Source: a bacterium
GTDB taxonomy: Bacteria; Krumholzibacteriota; Krumholzibacteriia; LZORAL124-64-63
NCBI GenBank assembly: GCA_030591105.1
Contig: JAUVBS010000065.1
Location: forward strand, 1 to 8,758
Length of the DNA: 8,758 bases
Direction: 5' to 3'
Shown: in pieces, positions 1-6,319 of the stretch
Numbering within the stretch: position 1 is the first letter of the stretch
Layout of the letters: each line of letters starts with the position of its first letter
The notes under the pieces: model-generated
What the model was told of the DNA's origin: nothing
Databases searched by the model: none
What the model saw: the letters and a program-made list of their open reading frames with translations, nothing else
Translations under genes and position numbers: made by a program

Positions 1-2213
1 ACGTCCACGAAGGAGTTGATCTCCTGGATCACGCTGCCCGCGTCGTTGGTGATTCTGACCGTGAGGGTGAATGGCTCGCCAGCCTGGACGGTGCTGGGGG
101 ATACCTCGGCTTCGAGATGCAACCCGCTGGAAATGGCGCGTACCTGCGTTGTGCTGCTGGGAATGGACGGCTGGTCCACATTGGACGCGGTAATCTGCTG
201 ATAACCGCCGGTGGACAGGCGGATACTCAGACCGACCTGTCCGTCGACCAGGGGAGTGTCCGGTGGGAGTTCCGCCAGGAGGTCGCTCGAGGTGATACGA
301 ACGACGTCGCTGACTCCAACAACAGGGTTCCACCATTGGTCAGTGGCATAGACCGTGACCGTGAAGGAAAAATTGATGGACTGATCCGTAGCGGCGCCAC
401 TGCGGCCGTCTTCGGCGCCGGGAGCAATCTCCTCGCCTGGGGCTAGCAGCAGGAAACGCGCGTAGGGTCCGGCGAGCACACTCACTTCACTCGAGGTGTA
501 CGGCTCGATGCCGGTGGAATCTATATCCGCCGCCGCGATGGTCTGATAACCGGCCCCGTACAGGGTCACCGGGATGAAGGTCTCACCGTTGTTCAGGGCC
601 GGATCTGCGGGACTGGCCATGTTGGCGTCGGTCGATGTCAGCGAGATCCGGCTGTCGATACCACTGACCCGGTTGAAGTAGATGTCTACCGCACGGACCA
701 TTATGTCGAAGGCATTGCCGGCAGACTGGTCGTCGGGAGTGCCGCTGAATCCTGCGGTGGTGCCACCCTGAGGCGTCTGGCCGGGTAAGATCACCTGCAA
801 GCTGGCGTAAGGTCCTGGCGTCACCTGGAAACTGGCGCTGGTCCCTATGTGAGGTGGCGTAGAGTAATCCGCGCAAGTGAACTGAACCGCGCCCCCGGCC
901 CCGCGGAACACCATTTCCCCGCTCCACTGTCCGGCGCTGAATATGATCGCCTCGGGCGAGATGGATCCTGGACCCGTATTGGCGGAGAGCATGGCATCAC
1001 CGTCGTAATCGGGCAGGGTGTTGCCGCCCGCGTCTGTTGCGCGGATGGTGACCGCAACGGGATCCCCGGCCATTACAATCGCGGGCAGTGGGTCGATCTC
1101 GAAGTGATGAGCCGCACTGGGTATGACCGGGATGGGCGCACAGGTCATGCCCTGAATCGAACCGTCAGTCTGATCCGAAACCGTAAGCGTCTGGGCGCCG
1201 ATGGTCGCCAGGTACACGGTGAACTGCGCGTGACCGTCGATCAGAGCACCCGTGACCGGTGTGCTCGCCCCGGGATCGCTGGAGATGATCCTGACCGTGT
1301 CTCCGCTGGGCAGGGGATTCCAGTAGAGATCTGTCGCGAAGACGTTGACCTGGAAATCTTGAGTCGCGCCCTGTGTCGCCGGCGTCCCTGTCAGCCCGTC
1401 CAGGCTACCCGGCAACGGATCCTGGCCGGGAACGATCAACTGTACCCGGGTCAGCGGCCCCGGGTGGACGGTGAACGGATCGCTGGTGCCGTTCTTGGCC
1501 GGTTGACTGGCCAGGAAAGCGTAAATGTTGACGGCGCCACGGTTGATGCTCGTCTCGTCGGCACGGTAATTGGTCACCGATCCCGACCAGACTCCCGCTA
1601 CCAGGTCGATCACCTCGGGTTCGATCCGGCCCTCGCCGAAACTCGTCAATTCCTGCAATCGTACCGGGCCGGAGTAGCCAGTTACCACCTCACCGTTCGG
1701 GTTGACAGCCATCAGGGTGATGTCCATGGGTTGCCCCGCGTATTGATTTTTCTGATGGATCTCGGAGAATTCGAACCCTTGCAGAAGCATGGCGGTCACA
1801 TTGGCAGACACAGCCTCCGGTATTGTGAGATCGCTCAGATCGACGGCGGAAAGCGTGAAGGATCCTGCAGCGTTGAGGGTGGTGGTAAGCCAGACCTCGC
1901 CGTTGACGAGAGTGGCGTCGGCGGGCAAGGTCGCACTCTCATCGGATGAATCGACCTGAACGACATCGGTTACGGTGTCGACCGTGTACCACTCGTCGTC
2001 GCATGCCCTGACCATGAACGTGAAGGGAGTACCCACGGTCTGGTCGTCGGGAGTGCCCAGCTTGCCGGTGATTGTACCCGGCGCCTCGGTCTCTCCGGGC
2101 AACAGGACTTGTAGGCGGGTGAACGGGCCGCCCGCTGCGTACGCAGGAATGAGTACCGTAACGAGGAGTCCCCAGCCCAACGCGATAATCGTTTTAAGTA
2201 GTGGCGACCGCAC
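1..2213 (-). CDS. Secreted modular beta-sandwich repeat protein, 3' end beyond window
   Basis: One frame is open from a GTG at 2213-2211 to the left edge: 737 complete codons and no stop. The GTG is chosen because GGAAGGG sits 7 bases before it and the product begins with a signal peptide (MRSPLLKTIIALGWGLLVTV, then a cut near AYA/A at about residue 26). The mature protein is a chain of two module types. Type A begins GPxxxxxxxxPG and continues with GTPxxQ and a VxAxDxxxN core, at about residues 29, 262, 467 and 582. Type B has the core AGxPxxxTxxAxxxxG, at about residues 146, 369 and 697. The order is A-B-A-B-A-A-B. Both look like Ig/invasin-style all-beta folds. No catalytic motif was seen. 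It is probably exported to the cell surface or released; adhesion or surface-layer function is a guess. A sorting tail like that of the neighbouring gene may lie off the window. Confidence 0.85.
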   Translation of the reverse strand, partial: MRSPLLKTIIALGWGLLVTVLIPAYAAGGPFTRLQVLLPGETEAPGTITGKLGTPDDQTVGTPFTFMVRACDDEWYTVDTVTDVVQVDSSDESATLPADATLVNGEVWLTTTLNAAGSFTLSAVDLSDLTIPEAVSANVTAMLLQGFEFSEIHQKNQYAGQPMDITLMAVNPNGEVVTGYSGPVRLQELTSFGEGRIEPEVIDLVAGVWSGSVTNYRADETSINRGAVNIYAFLASQPAKNGTSDPFTVHPGPLTRVQLIVPGQDPLPGSLDGLTGTPATQGATQDFQVNVFATDLYWNPLPSGDTVRIISSDPGASTPVTGALIDGHAQFTVYLATIGAQTLTVSDQTDGSIQGMTCAPIPVIPSAAHHFEIDPLPAIVMAGDPVAVTIRATDAGGNTLPDYDGDAMLSANTGPGSISPEAIIFSAGQWSGEMVFRGAGGAVQFTCADYSTPPHIGTSASFQVTPGPYASLQVILPGQTPQGGTTAGFSGTPDDQSAGNAFDIMVRAVDIYFNRVSGIDSRISLTSTDANMASPADPALNNGETFIPVTLYGAGYQTIAAADIDSTGIEPYTSSEVSVLAGPYARFLLLAPGEEIAPGAEDGRSGAATDQSINFSFTVTVYATDQWWNPVVGVSDVVRITSSDLLAELPPDTPLVDGQVGLSIRLSTGGYQQITASNVDQPSIPSSTTQVRAISSGLHLEAEVSPSTVQAGEPFTLTVRITNDAGSVIQEINSFVD
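126..2129 (-). repeat. Protein-level tandem modules, type A (four copies) interleaved with type B
   Basis: Four diverged type A copies lie at about 2129-1794, 1430-1140, 815-471 and 470-126. They share GPFTRLQVLLPG, GPLTRVQLIVPG, GPYASLQVILPG and GPYARFLLLAPG openings, followed by TPDDQ, TPATQ, TPDDQ and ATDQ. Type B modules sit at about residues 146-255, 369-466 and from 697 to the edge. DNA identity is mostly lost, but an 18-base match remains between plus-strand positions 726-743 and 2040-2057, both encoding the GTPDDQ segment of copies 3 and 1. This indicates old internal duplication. Confidence 0.75.
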
Positions 2214-2593
2214 GGTAATTCCCTTCCGGTTGGTACTATTCGGCACAGTGTGCGTGTCTCACTCGCGTGCACGCGGGTTTGTCAGCGAGGATCCGCGATC
2301 CCACTGTGGGAGGAATTGCCCTATCAAGATCAAGATCTATGCCGGTTATTTCGACCCGGAGCGGTTCTCAAGCAGTCGATTTGCTGTTTAGTGAGGTGAG
2401 TCGGATCCACATGCCCTTGGAGGGCCTAGGAGGGATAGATCTACCCGAACGGTTGGTCGAGGATTATTAGACTGGCGATGTATAAGGCCACCATGATTTG
2501 AGTTGTCGCACAGGGCTTACTGCAATGTGTGACGCGTTCTATGCGAATCGAGGTGAAGGATGATCTGGCAGTACACGCGTCGACCGACTGGCA
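2214..2593. other. Gene-free stretch between the two minus-strand secreted-protein genes
   Basis: This 380-base region holds no convincing gene: short frames on either strand lack ribosome sites and recognisable protein character. It contains the ribosome site of the left gene and a perfect 12-base palindrome, CGCGTGCACGCG, at 2264-2275, about 50 bases before that gene's start. It also holds several smaller inverted repeats, such as TAGATCTA at 2436-2443. A weak minus-strand promoter-like pair, GTGGCC at 2491-2486 and AATAAT at 2468-2463 with a 17-base spacer, could serve the left gene with a long leader, but the -35 match is poor. No hairpin-plus-T terminator was found after the 2594 gene. 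The size suggests the left gene has its own promoter. Confidence 0.5.
2221..2227 (-). promoter_or_regulatory. Ribosome binding site deciding the GTG start at 2213
   Basis: Read on the minus strand, GGAAGGG precedes GTG with a 7-base spacer (AATTACC). There is no ATG in frame between this site and the signal peptide, so the site supports a GTG start for the modular secreted protein. Confidence 0.65.
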
Positions 2594-5500
2594 CTAACGC
2601 ACCAACAGCATCTTCGCCGTCTGCACCCGCTCGCCAACGATCGCCCGCGCGAAGTAGACACCGCTGGGCACGGCGCGACCGTGGTCGTCACGTCCGTCCC
2701 AGGTAAAGCCGTGCCGGAGTCCGGCGGCCAGTGGGACTCCGAACAGCTGGATCACGCGCCGGCCGCGCAGGTCAAACTCCGCGACTTCCACTGGCAGCGA
2801 GCCGCTGCCGGCCGGCAGCGTCAGCTCGATGGTCGTGCGCGGGTTGAACGGGTTGGGGAAGTTTCGCAGCCGCGGCGTTACAGCCGCCGGGATCTCGTCC
2901 GGCGCGGCGGTCGAGACCGGTCCGTAGGCGGTCTCCTGGTAGGTGACCGTCGCGGTCGTTGCGTTGGTGTCGGTACTGCGGACCTGCAAGAAGCGGTGGT
3001 TGTTGGGAGATGGGATCGCCACCGGAGCGTCGAGCGGCTGCCACGGCTCCCACTCGATCAGTTTCAGATCGTCGTACCAGCTCCAGCCGGTATCGCTCGC
3101 CGGTGGTTCCATACCGCAGCGCAGCTCGAAGTAGTCTGCGCCCTCGGGTGTGTCCAGATCGCGCCACTGCCACAGCCAGTCGCTGCTGCCGGTGAAGCGG
3201 TCGTCCAGGTCGGTGTCCGACAGCGGCTGCTCGGTCCACCGTTGGTCGTAGAAACGAACCATGATGCGCGCCTCGGCTGCGTTGTCCGCGCGGAGCCAGC
3301 CGGCCGCGGTGTGCGACTTCAGAGGATCGCACGGTAGATGCCGCTCGAGATCGGTGCCGACCTCTTCGCCGTCGGCATCGGTGCGGTGCAGCGCGAGGCT
3401 GCGCACTCCGGAGTGCGCGACCTGATCGTCGAGCCATTCGTCATCGCTGTTGAGGTGCCACAGATCGGCGCCCTCGGCCTCGAAGCCGCCGTGCCAGAGG
3501 ATCTCCCGACCCCAGCGGACTTCCCAGCCACTGCCGTCGCCGGTCACACCGGTTACCGCGGAGAGGTTGCCCATACCGGTCAGCGCGACCGGCGGCGAGA
3601 CGGCGTGCTCGGCGGCGGGCACCAACGTTACGTTCTGCTCGCTCGCATTGACGGTCGAGTCGATGTCGGCGCGCGAGAGGTGGATGCGCGCCATGTTTTG
3701 CCCGAGTAGTGGTACCAACAGCGCGTTCATCGGCCGCGAGTAATCGGCCATACGGTCAATGATTTCCTGCGCGAGGACGCCGCTGACCGGCCGCGGGATC
3801 CAGTGGTTGATCCAGGCGGGGGTGAAGCTGTAACCGGTGATACCCTGCTTGTCCATCTCGAGGGTCAACACCATGGTCACGAAGGTCTCCGGGTAATAGA
3901 GATCGAAGATGAAGTTACCGAGGCTGTGGGCGATCAATTTACCCTGGTAGCTCTCGAAACCCTGCAGTACGTGGGGGTGATGGTTGATCAGGATGTCGGC
4001 GCCGAGGTCGATGGCCGCGCGCCGCAGCTCACGCTCGCCCGGTGTCGGCTCGTTGCGAAAGTGGAAGTCGGGATCGTCCGGTCCGATGGCTGTGGCCTCG
4101 ACTAGCGGGGGGGCGAGCAGTCCGTCCGGCGGCGGCGCTGTCTGGTATTCGTCGCCGCTGTGGGTCTGGACGATGACGATGTCGGCGAGGTCGCGTACGA
4201 ACGAGATCGACGTCTCCAGGTTGTCCGGTAGCAGGTAGGCGAACCCGGGTTTGTTGTAACCGGCGTCCAGGAACGGCTGGTAGTTCCACTTCCGGCCGGT
4301 GCGGTTGCACTGGCCGAGCAGCGCGATGCGGACGCCCCGCTCGGACCAGAAGGTCGGCTGCAGGGCGAAGTATTCGTTCACCCCGGCGCCGCTGTAACCG
4401 ATGCCGAGCTTCTCCAGACCGGCCATGGTATCGAGCATGCCGATCTCGCCGTAGTCGACGATGTGGTTGTTGCCGACGGTCACCACGTCGATGCCGGCGT
4501 AACGCAGTCCGACGATGTTCTCCGGCTTGCTGCGGAAGACCACGCTCTTGGTGGGGTGCGGTGTGCCGCGGTCGGTGTAGGGGACTTCGAGGTTCGCGAC
4601 GTTCACGTCGGCGGCGTCGCCGAAGATCGGCAACGTCGGTGCGTACAACGCTTCGATGCCGTGAGTGTCGATGATGCCGCCGGGTATCTCGTAGCCGCGG
4701 CCGGTGAACACGTCGCCGACGAAGTTCATCGTCAGCGGTAAGTCGCCCGGCCCTTCGTCGACCTGGATCTGACAGGTATCGCCGGCCGCGAGACCGGTCG
4801 GATCGGTCACCACCAGTCCCACCGTATAGGGATAGTCGGCGTGGACGAGGAACTCGTGGGTCGGGTTTTGTTCGTCGCTGGTCGTGCTGTCGCCGAAGTC
4901 CCACGCGAAGGTGTGACTGTCGCTGTCGGGGTCGAACACGGTGCCTTGGAACTGCACCCCCAGACGATAGAGCTTGCGCGCGATCTTCTCGCTGCTCTCG
5001 ACGGTGTACAGGATGTTACAACGTGGGGCGACCGGCTGGTCCTCGGTCACATCCACGATGGCGTCGAAGAAAGTTATTCCCGGCGGTCCTTGATCGTCGT
5101 CGTTGACGTAGATCAAATACGTGAGCGTCGGCAGATACCCAAAGGTCGTCAGCCAGTCGTTACCGATGGGCAGCAGGTAGGCGTACCATTGCTTCTGGGG
5201 GAAAGCCCCCTGGTAGACGGTCCACCAGTTCGTACTCTCGGGCAGGTCTTCGCCGTGCAGGGTGTAGAACAGTTCGTTCTGTCCGTCGCCCACACCGAAG
5301 GCGTGCATCTCGCCCAGTTCATCGGTGTAGACCGCCACTTGCCAGACCGTCGAATCGGCCACGCTACGTGCGACAATCTCCTGCATCTTCCAGCTGTTGC
5401 CGAACATGCGCAGGGCGTACTGCGAGTCGCCGAAAGTAAGATCGCTGACCAGTTGCCAGTCGTCGGGATCGTGATCCTGGTCGGGATAACCGATCAGCTC

Positions 5501-5695
5501 GATCTCACCCGATTCGAAGTCCTCGATCACTTCGCCGCGCGGGGTGAGGAATGCCGTGCCCGAGACGGGATGTGCTGCACCCGCGACGCTGACCAGACCG
5601 CACAGCAGGCCACCAAGCAGGACGCAGATCAGGCCGCAGAACAAGCTGCGACGCAGCATCACCATTCGCGAAGTACGATCTGACATTCGGTCCAT
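2594..5695 (-). CDS. Secreted multidomain CapA-type metallophosphoesterase with sorting-like C-terminal tail
   Basis: A 1033-residue exported protein. ATG at 5695 has AGGA five bases upstream and leads into a signal peptide (hydrophobic core about residues 18-36, cut near AGA/A at 40). Domains in order: a beta-rich N-terminal region about 55-215; a PKD domain about 222-313 (FDPDSDSHTFAWDFGDS); a CapA/PGA_cap-type calcineurin-like domain about 321-680; a carbohydrate-binding-like beta-sandwich about 733-881; and a FlgD-Ig/type IX sorting-like tail 945-1033 (NFPNPFNP ... SGVYFAR). CapA motifs seen: NFVGDVFTGRG (324-334), ANLEVPYTD (367-375), GNNHIVDYGEIG (408-419), THSGDEY (511-517), NHHPHVLQG (571-579) and HSLGNFIFD (590-598). 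CapA relatives are linked to poly-gamma-glutamate capsule formation; the added domains suggest action on a surface or extracellular polymer, which is inferred. An extra segment of about 30 residues at about 519-548 interrupts the core. The stop is TAG. A shorter start at M4, M11 or M13 is possible. Confidence 0.92.
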   Translation of the reverse strand: MDRMSDRTSRMVMLRRSLFCGLICVLLGGLLCGLVSVAGAAHPVSGTAFLTPRGEVIEDFESGEIELIGYPDQDHDPDDWQLVSDLTFGDSQYALRMFGNSWKMQEIVARSVADSTVWQVAVYTDELGEMHAFGVGDGQNELFYTLHGEDLPESTNWWTVYQGAFPQKQWYAYLLPIGNDWLTTFGYLPTLTYLIYVNDDDQGPPGITFFDAIVDVTEDQPVAPRCNILYTVESSEKIARKLYRLGVQFQGTVFDPDSDSHTFAWDFGDSTTSDEQNPTHEFLVHADYPYTVGLVVTDPTGLAAGDTCQIQVDEGPGDLPLTMNFVGDVFTGRGYEIPGGIIDTHGIEALYAPTLPIFGDAADVNVANLEVPYTDRGTPHPTKSVVFRSKPENIVGLRYAGIDVVTVGNNHIVDYGEIGMLDTMAGLEKLGIGYSGAGVNEYFALQPTFWSERGVRIALLGQCNRTGRKWNYQPFLDAGYNKPGFAYLLPDNLETSISFVRDLADIVIVQTHSGDEYQTAPPPDGLLAPPLVEATAIGPDDPDFHFRNEPTPGERELRRAAIDLGADILINHHPHVLQGFESYQGKLIAHSLGNFIFDLYYPETFVTMVLTLEMDKQGITGYSFTPAWINHWIPRPVSGVLAQEIIDRMADYSRPMNALLVPLLGQNMARIHLSRADIDSTVNASEQNVTLVPAAEHAVSPPVALTGMGNLSAVTGVTGDGSGWEVRWGREILWHGGFEAEGADLWHLNSDDEWLDDQVAHSGVRSLALHRTDADGEEVGTDLERHLPCDPLKSHTAAGWLRADNAAEARIMVRFYDQRWTEQPLSDTDLDDRFTGSSDWLWQWRDLDTPEGADYFELRCGMEPPASDTGWSWYDDLKLIEWEPWQPLDAPVAIPSPNNHRFLQVRSTDTNATTATVTYQETAYGPVSTAAPDEIPAAVTPRLRNFPNPFNPRTTIELTLPAGSGSLPVEVAEFDLRGRRVIQLFGVPLAAGLRHGFTWDGRDDHGRAVPSGVYFARAIVGERVQTAKMLLVR

Positions 5696-5820
5696 TTTAT
5701 TCCTAGCGAGCAGAAGTTACAGGTCGCCGTCGTGGCGCGCCGACGAGCGGCCGCATTTCATCACACATGAGTTTACCACATCCGGTTACGGTCCGACACC
5801 GTCCAGACTACCACCGCGCC

Positions 5821-5849
5821 TTGCCAGCGGGCGCCGATCGTGTGATACT
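5821..5849 (+). promoter_or_regulatory. Extended -10 sigma70-type promoter for the metal-uptake operon
   Basis: TTGCCA at 5821-5826 (five of six to TTGACA), a 17-base spacer, and GATACT at 5844-5849 (four of six to TATAAT) preceded by TG one base upstream (5841-5842), the extended -10 arrangement. Transcription would start near 5856, which is the first ATG of the downstream gene, so the mRNA may be leaderless; no Shine-Dalgarno sequence precedes that ATG. This is a pattern match by eye against the E. coli consensus in an organism whose sigma factor preference is unknown. Confidence 0.4.
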
Positions 5850-5859
5850 GCCTGTATGA
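5843..5859. promoter_or_regulatory. Possible operator: imperfect inverted repeat over -10 and start codon
   Basis: The 17 bases pair as T-x-ATAC, a 5-base centre, GTAT-x-A. The site covers the -10 hexamer and the start codon, where a bound repressor such as a Zur/Fur-family protein would block initiation. Only five base pairs match and the sequence does not resemble a known Zur box closely, so chance is a serious alternative. Confidence 0.15.
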
Positions 5860-6227
5860 TGCAGCTCCAGAGGCAACACGCCACTTCGTGCCGTGCAGCG
5901 GTCATCACGGCCGTGGTCGGTGTTTTGGCGGCCGCGAGCCTGTTGCTGCTGCCGGTGCTACCGGTCGTGCATCAGATCACCGGCCACTCCGACCACTCCG
6001 GCCCCTCCGGCCCCTCCGGCCGCTCCGACCAACCAGGCAACTGCGCACCAACGACGGATTGCTTTCTCTGCCTGCACTTCGATCAGGACGGATCTGGCGA
6101 GGCGTCGATCGTACCGACGCTGTACTCCCACCAGGTGGTTGCGTCGATCGCGCTGCCTGTCCTACCGGCCACCGCAACCGGCACCGTCCGGCTCGCCACC
6201 GCCCGTTCTCCACCTGCCTTCTGCTGA
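5856..6227 (+). CDS. Small DUF2946-like membrane protein with CxxC and His-rich linker
   Basis: A 123-residue protein (122 if the second ATG, 5859, is used). It has a hydrophobic segment about 15-38, then a short His/Ser/Pro-rich stretch with H39, H44 and H47. Next come a Cys/His cluster with C63, C69, C72 (CFLC) and H74, a second mildly hydrophobic stretch about 94-108, and the ending RSPPAFC. The layout (one N-terminal membrane segment, His, CxxC, weak second segment, R-x-P-P end) resembles DUF2946-type proteins that often accompany metal-uptake and TonB-linked genes; the match is by motif layout only. A metal-handling or metal-sensing role in the membrane or periplasm is inferred from the Cys/His residues and from leading an operon of metal-import genes. 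The frame is open further upstream to 5544, but that part lies antisense to the signal peptide of the divergent gene and is not believed. No Shine-Dalgarno sequence is visible. Confidence 0.72.
   Translation: MMQLQRQHATSCRAAVITAVVGVLAAASLLLLPVLPVVHQITGHSDHSGPSGPSGRSDQPGNCAPTTDCFLCLHFDQDGSGEASIVPTLYSHQVVASIALPVLPATATGTVRLATARSPPAFC
5985..6029 (+). repeat. Five tandem 9-base units inside the small Cys/His protein gene
   Basis: Units are CACTCCGAC, CACTCCGGC, CCCTCCGGC, CCCTCCGGC and CGCTCCGAC. They encode HSD-HSG-PSG-PSG-RSD, the flexible linker between the membrane segment and the Cys cluster. The period is a multiple of three, so copy-number change would keep the frame. Confidence 0.8.
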
Positions 6228-6237
6228 TCTCGGGTCG

Positions 6238-6257
6238 ATCGTAGCTGACGATTTTTT
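6238..6257 (+). terminator. Weak hairpin plus T-run between first and second operon genes
   Basis: ATCGT (6238-6242), loop AGCTG, ACGAT (6248-6252), then T through 6257. A six-base T-run directly after a stem is the intrinsic-terminator layout and stands out in this GC-rich window. The stem has only five pairs (a sixth would be a G-U pair), so it would be leaky at best. It starts 10 bases after the stop of the small protein gene, and could reduce expression of the downstream genes or mark an RNA end. Confidence 0.3.
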
Positions 6258-6319
6258 CCGGGGCTATCCGTCGCGCGCACGTCGGCAGTCCTGGCCCGTC
6301 ACCAGTCAGGGAGGCGATA

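Noticed and set aside
849..1949. Plus-strand open frame of 366 codons
   Set aside because: It is antisense to the modular secreted protein, whose frame has a signal peptide, ribosome site and repeated modules. The 366-residue product is Arg/Asp/Gly-rich with no domain character and no ribosome site.
2267..2470. Small plus-strand open frame of 67 codons in the 380-base gap
   Set aside because: It has a GTG start without a ribosome site, no hydrophobic or motif character, and opposite orientation to both neighbours.
4029..4904. Minus-strand open frame of 291 codons
   Set aside because: It is an out-of-frame reading within the CapA-type gene, extremely Arg-rich, and the overlapping frame has clear conserved motifs.
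4841..5683. Plus-strand open frame of 280 codons
   Set aside because: It is antisense to the N-terminal half of the CapA-type protein and has no recognisable motif or ribosome site.
5758..5770. Inverted repeat TCAT-N5-ATGA in the divergent region as a Zur or Fur box
   Set aside because: Only four pairs match and the sequence lacks the A/T-rich core of known Zur or Fur boxes; chance is likely.
5544..5855. N-terminal extension of the small Cys/His protein
   Set aside because: The frame is open, but the extension runs antisense through the divergent gene's signal peptide. Starting at 5856 gives a sensible membrane protein with a promoter just upstream.
5985..6029. Short direct repeats as a CRISPR array
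   Set aside because: The units are 9 bases, contiguous with no spacers, and in frame within a gene, so this is a coding tandem repeat.
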